A DNA stretch of 64,000 nucleotides, taken from positions 16,252,312-16,316,311 of the forward strand of contig OZ022247.1 of the NCBI GenBank assembly GCA_963978895.1. The letters are read 5' to 3'. A program made the position numbers and the translations under genes. The notes beneath the pieces are model-generated. The model worked only from the letters and a program-made list of their open reading frames with translations, was not told the DNA's origin and ran no database searches. Shown in pieces: positions 32,238 to 46,118 of this stretch. The DNA is from Erpobdella octoculata (taxonomy: Eukaryota > Annelida > Clitellata > Hirudinida > Erpobdellidae). Position 1 is the first letter of the stretch. Each line of letters begins with the position of its first letter.

Positions 32238-33300
32238 CAAAGGATTCAGCACACCAGATTCAACAACAGAAATAGACATAATCCCCATGCCATGAAAAGA
32301 TCCAGTGCCATCCAATGTTGAAATATTGTGGTCTACGTTGTCAGCTGACCACTGGGTAAAAAAGTCAGGATTTTCCAGATTCTACCGAATGTAAAGAAGC
32401 TGACCTTTTAAACTTAATTACTTCATCTGAAGACACAAAAAAACCTAGTTTTGATAACGTTGTCATAGGCCATTTTGATGCCAAATAGTGATCTAATGAA
32501 ACCCCAACACCCAGAAGCAAAGGAGATATACAGGTTTTAGGAATACAGGCCTGAACAATACTGTGACCAATAGCTGTTGCTTTAACTGAATTATTAATTA
32601 ATATATCTAAAAAAGATCTTAAAAGAGGAGGAACCCAATTCTGAAGTTCCTCAAAACTTCTTAAACTTTCAGCACTTGGATAGCTATCAGTATTATAGTT
32701 ATGATCCATAAGACATTTATTCAAAATTTGTGCAGCTAATTTTAATATTCTGACAGATTCTAAAGTTTCATCCTGCTCCCTTTCATTATACCATTGGTCT
32801 GTAACTATTTTTGAAGCAACATCACGGAAACATATAACATTTTTACGCCTTTTCACAGAACTTATAAACAATTTGTTTCCATACCTTCCTTTTAATAAAT
32901 TGCGAATTTGTTTTATTGAATATACTTTTTTATCACTTCTCATCAGCAAAGTCAATTCATTTTGAAAATCCTCTAAGGAATATAACGCACTGTCTTTCTC
33001 TATTCTATCACATATTAAAGAAAAATATTTTCGACCTTCAACATTTAAATTTCTTTGATTTACATTATGGAGCTCAGAAAAAGGCTTAACAAATCCCCTA
33101 AATAAATTTAAGTGACACCTTCCATGATACCGAGCCTCCACTGCTGGTAAATCAGCACAACTATTAATTCTTCCTAAAATCTCATTACTCCAATCATCAC
33201 CTCTAATATTACAAATTGACTTAATTTTATCCTTAATTTCTAAAGTACTCACTAAACGTGTTTTGTTTGAATTAGTACAAGAGCTACTTAATCCACACAA
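32238..33300 (-). pseudogene. Element E protein, N-terminal part 2
   Basis: The first frame (33,300-32,365) starts in a cysteine-bearing block FLCGLSSSC and includes VEARYHGRCHLNLFR, RYGNKLFISSVKRRKNVICF and NKCLMDHNY. It ends S-V-E-S-G. The sequence then continues in another frame with FTQWSADNVDHNISTLDGTG and FHGMGIMSISV up to the gypsy LTR, so a 1-nt shift lies near 32,365-32,385. W-x-A-D-N-V-D-H-N...T-L-D-G is the most characteristic block of this giant-protein family; its acidic D residues are candidates for the nuclease/transposase centre (inference). Without the shift and the gypsy insertion the coding would run on. Confidence 0.72.
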
Positions 33301-33575
33301 AAAACAATTTTTTTCCCATTCAAATATAGACTTAGATATTAAATTTTTTTATTGGAGCTAGAACAAGGCTGAGACTGATCATTTCTTTTTGCTTTGTTAT
33401 TTACTTTTAACTGGCAGGACTTATGTATATAAACATCCACATTCATACAAGTTAAACTGTTAATTAAAATTGTATCTGCAATTACAATTGCGGAATTCAA
33501 TAAAGAAGCTTTCCCATCTTGTCTCATTATTTTCAGTTTTTCCTCAGAAACAGATCTACATACAACACACTCCAT
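33301..33575 (-). pseudogene. Element E protein, N-terminus (Cys-rich)
   Basis: ATG at 33,575 begins M-E-C-V-V-C, followed about 50 residues later by VDVYIHKSCQLKV. With the C-x-x-C and H/C residues of the next segment (NCFLCG, YHGRCH) this could form a compound zinc finger of the Cys8 type reported for Academ transposases. A frameshift near 33,345 separates this 78-codon frame from the next. 33,576-34,160 upstream is AT-rich and would contain E's promoter; no element can be singled out. Confidence 0.6.
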
Positions 33576-34222
33576 TGCAATAATAATTATAGTTTAATTT
33601 AGATGTTACATGAAATAGATGTAATAACTACAAACCTAACCCTAACCAAACCTAATAGATGTTATAATTATAACACAAATAAAAAAATTAAAAACAATAC
33701 CAGAGTGACAAAAGAATAAGACTGAAGAGAAAACTATGTACTATGCTAACTATGCTACAACTATATTTTACAACGGTTACATACAACGTCCTAATTGAAA
33801 AAAATCGCTGCTAAAAATCCAAAATCGTTCTAATCAAAATTTACCGCTTAAATAAAACGTTGAGATTTTTAAGAGAAATCGAATTCAAACGTAAAACGCG
33901 ATAAAACGGACCGGCAGTGTAGTACATACATATATATATAGAGTGAATACAAAGACAACTCAAATATAGCATAGAAATCAAGACTTTATTGAATTCTTAT
34001 TGGCTTGAACGAGTAATATGTTATTGCGCATAGCGCGACATCGTCTTACGTAATGAGACAAAAGAGTACGTACAAAATCATTAATAACTAGAGTACCATA
34101 GGTGCTCATTAGTGGTATCTTCATACAGATATTGTACAACATAATCTCTATTGAATGGTATAAAAATTGGCTTGTCTATTAAAATTTCCGATATTGCCTC
34201 GAAAAACTGCTAGATCTACCAG

Positions 34223-35737
34223 TCTATAATTTCATGAGAGTTGTCATAACAAAAGTTTGAAATATCGAAAGAGGATGTACTCAAAAGTAAACACCAACGT
34301 TAATTAAATTTAATTCTTTTTACACTAACCCACAATCTGAACATGTATGAGTCATGCTCGTTTTCCGATCGTTGGTCCTAAAGAGTACTTTATGCGAACG
34401 AGTCGAAACTAGTTTATTCAGCTTATAGTTGTGCAGTGGTTGAATTGGTGATAGTGTTTTGTGCAAATTTCATTCTTCGAATGAAATGTTTGTAAAGTTT
34501 AAACATGAAAGGCGTCAAACAGAACGTTTTTTCACGTTGAAAGAAGTTATGGAGCTAATTCTTGATGATGATAGCATTGAGGTTGACATACTTGTCATTC
34601 TTCAACGATAGGGAAAATTCAGCAACTGGCCATGGTCATGATCTGGAAAAGGTGAAAACAGTAGGTCGCTACAAGCTATAAAATTGTGGCAAAACACTCT
34701 GTACAATACTGTACATGTGGGCCAAGTGCGGCAAACGACTTCGTCGGAATTGTTGTGGTGCTTTCCACACACTCCGGTTCTGAAACGACTATCATGAACT
34801 GCTTGACTGATTTATTGAATGTTAAATTTTTGGATTTTATTGAACTGTGTTAATGATAAAGTCAGAAATGTGTTTTTAGCTTTTCTGTTTATAACCTAAG
34901 ATTTATATTATAATTGTTTGCGTTGAGAACAAAAAAAATTAAATTTTAAAAATTTTGTCGTTTTCAGTAGACCACTGTTCAAAAAACGAGCATAGTGAAT
35001 TTTCAATGTTTTCTTTCAAATAAAAAATAATTAAAAATAAATCTGTTAATACTAAAGCAAGTAACTTAGAAATAACAAAAAAATAATAATAGAAATCTAA
35101 TTAATAAAGTTTTGGACCTAAACGGGTTAATAATAGTTAATATAGCAAAACTTTATTCATCATTTACAGTGACCCTAAAAAAACAATAGTGGGTCCCTTA
35201 TTGATAGGTTACATGATTATTGCTTGGCTGTTATGCAACATTTTTCCTCCAAAAATAGTTGATGACATGGGGGGGGGGGGGGGGTAGTCATACCTTATTC
35301 TTCGGTACTAAACTTTTTCTCTAGAAATGATAGATGTTAGATTTGGAGTTTGGGTGTGCTCCTTTATTTACGAAAGTAAAATAGCAATAATTAATTAAAA
35401 TCTTAAATACAAATTGAGTCATTTGGGGACCCCTTGAATTTTGTGTCCCACCTCCTGACTGTGGAGTTCAGGGTATGGTAACCACGGCACTGATCAATTA
35501 TTGAAAAAACTAACAGTTCAAACTCATATAAATTTTTGAAGTAATGTTTTACTTACATGCTCTCACAGCTAACATCTTTTAAACCACCTTTTGTGATAAC
35601 CAAATATCAAGCTAGACCATATAAAAAAAATTCAACAGAAACAGAATTGATTCTTGAAATGAATTTATATAAAACTAGGGTTGGACTGGTACAAGTACAT
35701 GCCTTTTTTAAACATCTGGGGTACATAATTATATAAA
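34223..35737. other. Intronic sequence with a possible piggyBac N-terminal remnant
   Basis: About 34,503-34,610 encodes KHERRQTERFFTLKEVMELI, then an acidic D-D-D-S stretch and a stop. This resembles the acidic N-terminus of piggyBac transposases (L-x-x-V-L-E-L-I/L ... D-D-S-D). About 34,725-34,790 encodes KCGKRLRRNCCGAFHTLRF, possibly the cysteine-rich piggyBac C-terminus. If so, this is a strongly deleted copy. A G14 run lies near 35,271-35,284. The rest shows nothing recognisable. Confidence 0.3.
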
Positions 35738-36945
35738 ACTAGCGGGGTTACCCGGCGTTGCCCGGGGTTTTTAGAGGTTTTTCTAATGTTTGTCTCTCTC
35801 GCTCCCGTTTCCTTCTCCACTTTCCCGTTTTCGTCGCGTTCCCGGTCGCTTTTCTGCTCTCGGTCGTTTTCCAGCTCCCGATCGCTTTCCCGCTCAGAAG
35901 TTTTGTTATCGATTTTCTCTCTTGCTCGCGTTTCCTTCCAAGCTTGCTCTCCCGATTCCAATCGCTTTCCGCGTTCCCGGTCGCTTTCCGCGTTCCCGGT
36001 CGCTTTCCGCGTTCCCGGTCGCTTACGGCGTTCCCGGTCGCTTTCCCGTTCCCGGTCGCTTTCCCGTTCCCGCTCACGCTTGCTCTCCCGTTCCCGGTCA
36101 TGCTTGCTCTCCCATTCCCGGTCATGCTTGCTCTCCCATTCCCGGTCACGGTTGCTCTCCCGTTCCCGTTCCCGTTCACGCTCATTTTTTCTTTTCCATT
36201 CTTTCATAACTTCTGTTAGCCTATAAAACGTAAAATAGATTTGCTAAGAATATATATATATATATATATATATGAATGTTTGTGGGTTAGTTTGTCTATT
36301 ATAGAAACGGGAAAGCGACCCGACATGGACAGCGAGCGGGAACGGAAAAGCAACCGTGAGCGGGAATGGGAGAGCAAACGTGAGCGGGAATGGGACAGCG
36401 ACCGAGAATGGGAAAACGACCGGGAGCGGGAAAGCGACCGAGAGCGGGAAAGCGACCGGCAGCGGGAAAGCGACCGGCAGCGGGAAAGCGACCGGCAGCG
36501 GGAAAACGACCGAAAACGGGAAAACGAACAGGAGTGGGAAAGCAGGTGGGAAAGGAAACGGGAGAGAAAGAGACAAACATTAGAAAAACCTCTAAAAAAC
36601 CCGGGCAACGCCGGGTATCTCCGCTAGTACATACATAAACACACACACACAGACACACATACATGCACATACACATACATTCATACACACATACATACGC
36701 ACATACATACATATATATATATAGTTCCCGCTCGCTCACCCGCTCCGCTCCGCTCATTTTGTGACGGATTTCAAAAATTTTTTTTCTATATTTGATTCCC
36801 CTTGACTCTCAAGGTTGTGTGAAAATTTCATTACCATCGGATGAATGGTGTAGCAATGCATGAATACCATACCTATATACATACATACATACATACATAC
36901 ATACATACATACATACAAACATTCATTTTTATATATATATAGACT
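35738..36945. repeat. Composite ACTAGC/ACCCGGCGTTGCCC repeat, copy 2
   Basis: Starts ACTAGCGGGGTTACCCGGCG at 35,738. Left arm of CCCGTTCCCGGTCGCTTT units to about 36,210; spacer with GTTAGCCTATAAAACGTAAA; short (TA)n at 36,250-36,273; right arm of GGGAAAGCGACC units to 36,600, closed by ACGCCGGGTATCTCCGCTAG. Then CACA/TACA simple repeats, GTTCCCGCTCGCTCACCCGC, and a 3'-type terminus with TTGTGTGAAAATTTCATTAC and AAACATTCATTTTTATATAT. Confidence 0.75.
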
Positions 36946-37440
36946 AGCAGTTTTTGGAGTGTTTAATCAAATATTCTTTTTTTGCACCCCTCATTTGAGG
37001 TCCTGGAAACCGAACTATTAAAAATTGGTAAAACACGTATATCTTTATTTTTCGAGTAGATACTAAATACTAATTTTTACATCTGTAACACTTACAGTTT
37101 TTGAGTTGCAGTTATTCTAAAAAACAAATAACCCTATTGTCCACCCAACATTTGAGGTCCTGGAAACGAAATTTTGAAAATATGGTGAATCTAGAAACCA
37201 AATTTCAATGCCTTCTCATTTTTGGTTTTCGAGATATGCGTTGAATTAGAGAAAAGTTTGTTTTCCTGTTTCATCTCCTCGGACGGCCTCGGAGCAAATT
37301 TTCAAAAACCCTTTCTTAGTGGGTGCTTACGCTATAAAAATAATATAACTTCCAAATTTCCCGTTCCTATGATGAGGCGTTTTAGGTCGGCGTTGATTAT
37401 CAGTCAGTCAGTCAGGACATGTTCTTTTATATATATAAAT
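36943..37440 (+). repeat. ACTAGC-type element, about 500 bp
   Basis: Begins AGACTAGCAGTTTTTGGAGT directly after TATATATATA and ends CAGTCAGTCAGGACATGTTC followed by TTTTATATATATA. The internal motif CATTTGAGGTCCTGGAAAC occurs twice (36,983, 37,148). It shares the ACTAGC start and TA-rich tail with the 49,828-51,655 element but not the body. Probably non-autonomous; no coding. Confidence 0.6.
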
Positions 37441-37682
37441 AATCAAATAACACCCATGCTGTCTTATTCCTTACAAAATAACTCAACTCTAAGTAATAAA
37501 CAAAAATTCACGGGCTGTTAACAGCTCAGAGAACATTATATAAGTAGATGTCGAAAACCATTGCTAGACAGCTTGATGATTACATAAGGATTGATTGCAT
37601 AAGAATGAGTCAGCGTTCCAGACCCAGTGAGTGAGTGAGGCTGGGAGATTATATAAGGAGATAAAAAAATGTAATAACATAC

Positions 37683-38055
37683 CTATAAATTGTATGGCTG
37701 GTTCAAAATGCAAGCTGATATCAGATGTGAGACTATCTCTGACGTGTATGAACATTTGCTTGAATTTATTTGAATCGGAAAAATTCAAACTTTCATCTAG
37801 AATATCAGCATTGAAAGTAGATGAGTTTAAATAATTATTAGCATTAAATTTCTTAGAAACATTAGTCATCTTTAAAGTTGATATCTCTTCTTTTGATGAT
37901 GATGTGGATGCTAAATTTTCAGCCCCCTTCAATTCCGCCTCACCAGTGGCAACATTCAAAAGGGCAGTAACACCAAGTGACTGCAAATCCCTGATTTTCT
38001 TTGCATGGTGGGCATTTCCCAAATATAGCCAAGGCAAAACCTCTGCAGGGTTGCC
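37683..38055 (-). CDS. Dual-specificity phosphatase, N-terminal catalytic exon (host gene)
   Basis: Bounded by acceptor TTCAATTTCCAG| (38,056) and donor |GTATGTTATT (37,682). Phase-0 translation starts GNPAEVLPWLYLGNAHHAKK, then LQSLGVTALLNVAT, the first strand-helix-strand of DUSP catalytic domains (x-I-L-P-x-L-Y-L-G-x-A ... G-I-T-A-x-x-N-V). An insertion of roughly 55 residues, polar and Asn/Ser-rich, replaces the usual 12-15 residues before FIHVRDSLTSDIS (general-acid loop, Asp in V-R-D) and HFEPAIQFI. It joins in frame to the active-site exon at 15,056. MAPK-phosphatase N-terminal rhodanese exons would lie farther upstream and are not recognised in the window. Confidence 0.9.
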
Positions 38056-38949
<894 letters not shown>

Positions 38950-38960
<11 letters not shown>

Positions 38961-39324
38961 TATGTTCCTCCTTCGAGCCGTGCGAGGAGCGGTGTGGTGA
39001 TCCTGTTGAAGATAACTTGGATATCGGCCCCTCGTCCATGTCGACATCTGCTATGGATCATGTCGTGGACCCTGAAAGTGACGGCGGTGAGAGCAGTAAC
39101 GGCTCTCGACACGAAAGCGTTGGCCAGCCGGTCCGCGACAACTCGTCATCTACGTGCGATCGGGTTTCGGTAGAAACGACATTGTGTGACGACCGACCGT
39201 GCTGTTTCAGCTGTGCCTGATGAGATTGTTTCGATAAATGAAGCAGTTAATGATGAAACTGTTCTTTTGGCAAGAATGGCGGCAGCTCTGCATTGTGACA
39301 ATATAACTATGCGACGTCGACGAT
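38950..39324 (+). other. GC-richer coding-like segment, unrecognised
   Basis: One frame from about 38,962 to the stop at 39,218 encodes an acidic Ser-rich peptide (e.g. SSMSTSAMDHVVDPESDGGE), and a shifted frame continues AVPDEIVSINEAVNDETVLL to a basic R-R-R-R end at 39,323. Base composition is clearly richer in GC than the surroundings. It looks like the tail of a transposon-encoded protein with a frameshift at about 39,212, family unknown. 39,325-40,020 has nothing recognisable. Confidence 0.35.
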
Positions 39325-40019
39325 AACGTTTTGTGCAAAATAACGTGGCATTTTAATTAGTTAATTTAATTTTGGCAATTAGTCAGCAAGAAATAAATTT
39401 AACCGTGAAAAATCCTAGCAAGCACTTATTATATATCGTTGGAAAGGTATGAATTAGGAGAATATGAAAAACGGAATTCTATAACTGTATAACAATGCGG
39501 GGGAGTGTAGGATAACAAAATAACAAGATGGCCGACAATTCGAAAATATCTTTCCAAAACAATTATTTATACCAATGTTACAACTTGACTTTAATCGTCT
39601 TAAAGCAGTGTTACTTGAATAAATTTCAAAAAAATTTTTTTTAATAAAATATTTGAAGAAAAAGTTGAAAAACCACAGAAATTTATAGACCCTACTCCCC
39701 ATGGGCTGGATGACATTGGTAATGAGGGCCTTTTAAAGCTAGTCCAGTAGTACATAGATCCACTGGTATAATTTGATCTTGATTATGAATTTTGCGATAT
39801 CAGCCATTTGGAAAATGGCTTTTTATGGTTTTCAAAAGTCATTACTGCCAATATTGAACTATGAACAACAATCAAATACAAACTAGTTTCAGAATATGTT
39901 TATTCACATGCATCTATAAATAATTTGTAATTTCAACATATAATACAAAAAACAAACAGAAAAACAACAGAAACACTAAAAATAACAATTTTTATTTCAT
40001 GCCCTGGAAATTGCAAAAC

Positions 40020-40600
40020 ATTATTCTTAGATTCTTGATTGTAAACATCCAGCATATTGTGAATAATCATTTTTATAAATTAGAAAATATTGATATTTTG
40101 AGTCATTGGTTTCACCTAGTTGCCCAATTTATTGCCTAATGCCTGGTTAATCACAGGGAGTGCCACGTGAAGGTTGACTCGTACTCACCACTTAATATAC
40201 AAACAACATACAAACATATCAGCATATGTACATATTTACATCTAAATATACACACACGTCTAGGTTTGCTGGAATATTTGGAAACACATTAAGAAAATCA
40301 TAAATTTAACATGTGCACACATCTTGCTTCAAAAAAAATTAAAATACATACATAAAATATAAAACACATACACACAAATGACTAGTTAGTTTACCCTTCA
40401 GCCCGGTTTAACCGCAACTGTTAGGTGGTGGTATGTTTAATTAAATTCCGAGTCCGGTTAAACCGAAACGGTCAGGTGGTGGTATGTTTAATTAAATTCC
40501 AAGTCCGGCTTAACTGCAACTGTTCGTATCTTCATTTAGGACTAATTGACTAGGTCGTTTGCTCTCAAAATCTCAAAAACCAAAATTAAGCCAGCATAAA
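40020..40600 (-). repeat. Inverted remnant related to the SGNH-bearing part of Z
   Basis: Reverse complement of Z features in the same order: the GAGTCATTGGTTTCACCT block and CACAGGGAGTGCCACGTGAA (cf. 23,540-23,650), the GTACATATTTACATCTAAAT block, then three CCGGTTTAACCGCAACTGTT motifs at 40,402-40,530. The ORFs, the perfect hairpin and the satellite are absent. This shows the cassette is a dispersed family and not unique to Z. Confidence 0.75.
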
Positions 40601-40784
40601 TGAAGCTGTTATCAAACATTCAGATCTTCAGTTTGAATGATACTTTAACCACAACTGATAAATGCTTTCAGTGAGCTCATGAAAAAGTCAGACTAGAATA
40701 TCAAATAACTACAATCAAAACGTCAAAAACTAAAATTGCTGTCTAAGTTCGAAAGCAGCAAAAAATATTAAATTTCTTCCACAT

Positions 40785-41485
40785 AGAAGAAATCAATGTC
40801 TTCATAAAAAAAACGGTGGATCATTGTTCTCAACCACATGTTCTGTGCAACAAGATTCTTCACTGTCACTGCTTATATTATTTGTTTCATCTGATGTTAC
40901 ACCGCCATTTGAGCAATCCGTTCCATGACAATTTCCGTACACAGAAACACAGTGCCTATTGTTTTCGCAGACATGAACACACTTGGATGAGCAGTTTCCA
41001 TTACAATAGCATCGAACAAACTTCAGGACTGACTAAGGTGCAATGTCACCCACTATTTTCACGGGTTTTAAGCAGCTTTCAACTGATTACCAGTCCCAGT
41101 CGGTTGCCTTCAAGACTACTTTGTCCAGAGTCCCCAAATCACAGCATGCAAATAAACGCATCGGACATGTAGGTGAGCAGCACATTCTGATAGTGGCAGC
41201 CTTTCTGGTTGAAAACGACGACAGAGCCAATTTGAAATATGACTCATACCGTAAATCAGCCAATCTTTCTCCTATTTTCCCACCATACAGACTGACCAAC
41301 AGGCTAGAACCAGCTCTGCGCACCTCATCATCCGTAGCATTGCTTCTTTGCAGAGCCATGCGGCACGACAAATGCAATTTAATTACGTGTTTGTTGTAGT
41401 GCACATTAATATAATTTACCAAATCACAACAACCGGTAACTTCCAGTTTTTTAAATACAGTGTGTTCAGAAATGCTTACAAAATG
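40785..41485 (-). pseudogene. Second Academ-like (E-related) protein fragment, C-terminus
   Basis: Minus-strand translation gives ATDDEVRRAGSSLLVSLYGG and LADLRYESYFKLALSS, then in shifted frames KIVGDIAP, VLKFVRCYCNGNCSSKCVH and YGNCHGTDCSNGG with an acidic end at about 40,815. This matches the order of element E's tail (E-x-x-A-L-I-V-L-A-Y-G-G, L-R-x-E-x-F, CKC...C...C). Several frameshifts and a stop show decay. The sequence is far from identical to E, so it is another family of the same superfamily. 41,486-42,100 contains no recognised gene. Confidence 0.7.
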
Positions 41486-42099
41486 AACATTTTAAAAAAT
41501 ATGAATTTATTTCTGTTTCCTCAGAAATTACAGAAGAAGATATCTCAGTCCTCACTTCCTCTTCATACATACATGTTCTACACTTCTGCACCATTAAAGG
41601 AACCACTAGACAAAAAATGTAGCAAACTTCCAGTGAGAACGGAAAAGAAAATAGGAAAAATTGTTTCTGTTGATATATTTTAATTTGTCTTATTTATCTT
41701 TCATATAGACCTAATCTAAACGTATACTAGTCGCCAAGCACAGAAGCGAACGACACTAATTTTACTAACTATCGCCCATCAAACTAAATGCCGTATAACT
41801 CACGACATACAACTCCGATTTTTATAGAACTTAGAATGCTAAGTTCTTATTACTATTTTACACCTAATCTGAAAATTCTATGCTTGCTAGGATTTTTTCA
41901 CACTTCCAATGCAACAAAAATTTCTACGTTCTGACTAAATTCTTCAGAGATGGTTTCCGTTTTAACAATGTCATGGTTGCGCGAGATGTGACGTAGATCT
42001 GTCGTTTGACAATTAATAGATTTTGCTTTTCGACCGTATATTTAAATGTATAACAGTTTTATTATATAATTTTTTTTTAATATCTCCCTATAGTAAAAT

Positions 42100-43552
<1,453 letters not shown>

Positions 43553-43560
43553 CACTTATA

Positions 43561-43790
43561 TACTAGCATGGTTACCCGGCATTGCTCGAGGTTTTCAAAG
43601 GTTGTTTATCGTTTTTCTCTCTTGCTCCCGTTTCCTTCCCCGCTTGCTCTCCCGCTTCCTGGCGCTTTCCCGTTCCCGGCTGCTTTCCCATTCCCGCTTG
43701 CTCTCCCGTTTCCGATAGCGCTCATTTTCTCTTTTCCACTCTTTCCCAACTTCTTTTAGCCCATAAAACGTAAAATAGATTTGCTAAAAG
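43561..43790 (+). repeat. Diverged ACTAGC arm
   Basis: ACTAGCATGGTTACCCGGCA, then CCCGTTTCC/CCGCTTGCTCTCCCG units and CCCATAAAACGTAAAATAGATTTGCTAA as in the composite repeats; only one arm, without the inverted partner. 43,791-44,040 shows nothing further. Confidence 0.7.
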
Positions 43791-44036
43791 TTGCTTGAAG
43801 CTTTCAAACGTTGTTACGTTAACTAAATTTGAATTTTATTACGCAATTACTTTTGATGGTCGTACATAGGCACTTTTGGCCTGGAAAGGGTTAAAACCAT
43901 AATACACAAACGGATTAATAAATTTTTCCTAAAATTGATATATACCACCTGCTAAATGTTTTACTTAAGTGTACTAAAATTCAATAAAAACTGTTCGGCG
44001 TTTTTTTGAGTTTTAGTGAGACTTCGCACAGCTATA

Positions 44037-44073
<37 letters not shown>

Positions 44074-44305
44074 TGTTGGGTAGGATTTGAAATCAAATGA
44101 TTTGAAATCATGATTTCAAATCAAAATATTGATTTTTGATTTTTGATTTGAAATCATTTTGCAAAGTTTAATTATGATTTTGATTTGAAATCATTTTTTG
44201 ACGATTTTCGATTTTATTTTAATATTTGAAAATCAAAATCATAACATATTTTTTCTATGCTGCTATTTCTATGCCAAGCCAACAATCGCTTTAAGCGGTA
44301 ACTTA

Positions 44306-45122
44306 CAGTGATGGGCACCAACTACTTCAATTGTAGTTACAACTACATGCCAACTACCTCATGACAGAAGTAGTTATAACTACATGTTAACTACTTTAGA
44401 AGAGAGGTAGTTATAACTAGTTTGTTAACTACTACTAAAGTAGTTAACTACTTTCCAACTACTTTTTAACTACTCGTATATTTATAAAACATGTACTGTA
44501 AGATATAAAAACACAACAACAAAAAATAAATTTGCATTTAATAAATTTTTTTTAAAGAATAATAATGATTGTTAACTAAATATAATAAAAACAAAGTATT
44601 TTTAAGCAAATATAATAAAAACAAAGTATTTTTAAACAAATATAATAAAAACAAAGTATTTTTAAGCAAATTTTAGAAAAACAAAGTGTTTATTGATACA
44701 TAAAGGTTGAATGACAAAGTTCAAAATTTGTTAAAACTGGAACGGCTTTTCAGAAAAACCATACGGTCAAATAAAGTGTCACTCGTTTTGCACCTTCGAG
44801 GTGTCAAAATCATACCAGCCATGCTTGGAAGAGTAGAATTGGCTTTTATGAAAGCTCATTCTCCAAATGGATAATCCTTCAGTGATTGAACATTCGATGC
44901 TTTAGATTATATTTTTAAATTATCTGGCTTTTTAATAATTTTGTTACAGCGCAAAGTCAAAGTAGCTAGACTAGTTATAACTACCAAACTAGATCATAAA
45001 AGTAGTTATAACTACATGGCAACTACTCAAAAACAAAAGTAGTTATAACTACCATGTAACTACTATAAATGTAGTTATAACTACAGTAGTTACAACTACA
45101 GTAGTTAAAGTGCCCATCACTG
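44306..45122. mobile_element. Nested non-autonomous hAT, 817 bp, duplication GTAACTTA
   Basis: Ends CAGTGATGGGCACCAACTAC and GTAGTTAAAGTGCCCATCACTG (imperfect). GTAACTTA is present at 44,298-44,305 and 45,123-45,130. Terminal regions consist of AGTAGTTATAACTAC repeats. A 53-bp block AAATATAATAAAAACAAAGT occurs three times in the core. Same family as 46,202-46,962. Confidence 0.92.
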
Positions 45123-45147
45123 GTAACTTATACAAATAGTTTTTAAC

Positions 45148-45825
45148 AACATGGCAGATAGTATAGATAGCGATTTGAATTGCGTAAGAATGTGTAATTT
45201 GCCTTCGTTACTTGATGGTAATTTTTTTAAATAACTAGCGGGAAAGGTCACAAAGTGGTAGCTAAGTGTGTTAATTGCGCAAAGTCAATTTCAGGATCAA
45301 AATTTTCTTCGTCATTTGAAGGTTACTTGCTATTATACCATAATAGATACGGTAAAACCGTACTTTCCTACCGAACAGTTATTAAATCAAATACGTTGCT
45401 ATCTTAATATGCCGAAAACTCAAATGCAGTTGAATTTTGTTGATTTTAATATTTAAAGGATGAGCGTCATATCTGTGTCAGCTAGTGCTGATGGACTCAA
45501 AAGTCAAAGCATGGAACGAATTGATAATGACTACGGCTACTATGATGACCAGTGTTCTTCACAGACCATCGGTACCTCTAACAATGTCTACAACATTAAG
45601 ATAAAAATGATGAACTATTTATCGGATGTTGACAGCACTTTTGCCATTTTTAGTTCATATGAATTGATTAAAAAAGTGTTCATACGATATAATACAACAC
45701 TGCCTTCGTCAGCTCCTGTCGAAAGACTGTTCAGTTCCGCCGGTTTAATTGAAACTTACAGAAGAAATAGTTTGACTGATTCAATATTTGAGAAATTGTT
45801 GCTTTTGAAGATGAATAAACTTTAG
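45148..45825 (+). pseudogene. hAT-D transposase, decayed
   Basis: From about 45,151 a frame starts M-A-D-S-I-D, and the sequence has a BED-finger-like piece VVAKCVNCAKSISGSK with NFLRHLKVT in another frame (45,290-45,330). After a gap, the 121-codon frame at 45,460-45,825 ends with LPSSAPVERLFSSAGL, R-R-N-S-L-T and FEKLLLLKMNKL, the hATC dimerisation domain. Frameshifts, stops and loss of the whole catalytic middle make it non-functional. The stop lies about 300 bp before the element's right end. Confidence 0.8.
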
Positions 45826-46118
45826 TCACATTTAATTGTTTAAGTGATTTTAGATCAAATTGTGTTAAAACATAATTTTATAGACAAACTTATGTTAAAT
45901 TAAACCATACCGTGTAATAATAATTTATAAAAAAATGATTTTGATTTGATGATTTGAAATCATTTTTAAAAGTGATTTTGATTTGAAATCATTTTTAAAA
46001 GTGATTTTGATTTGAAATCATTTTGTAATTAATGATTTTGATTTTGATTTGAAATTATATTTTTCTTGACGATTTTGGTTTTGATTTCAAATCATTTCAA
46101 AAATGATTTTACCCAACA

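Larger units (their letters stand above)
15365..34222 (-). mobile_element. Element E: Academ-like DNA transposon, about 7 kb before insertions
   Basis: The left end CTGGTAGATTTAGC...GGAAATTTTAATAGACAAGCC and the right end (complement) CTGGTAGATCTAGC...GGAAATTTTAATAGACAAGCC are inverted repeats of about 45-60 bp with an indel. Between them a single minus-strand giant protein runs from 33,575 to 16,781, interrupted by a gypsy element and by element Z. An XPG/PIN-like nuclease motif, a CXC-like tail and a Cys-rich N-terminus match what I recall of Academ(X) transposases. The expected 3-4-bp duplication is not clear: TGT precedes the left end and TCT follows the right. Superfamily is inference. 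Confidence 0.7.
15057..37682 (-). other. 22.6-kb phosphatase intron filled by nested transposons
   Basis: Donor (minus strand) AATTTATAG|GTATGTTATT at 37,682/37,683 and acceptor TTTTTTTCAG| at 15,057. The joined codons encode the continuous phosphatase sequence A-I-Q-F-I/E-T-I-H. Nearly all of the intron is element E with its own insertions (15,365-34,222), a composite repeat (35.7-36.9 kb) and an ACTAGC element (36.9-37.4 kb). Confidence 0.85.
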
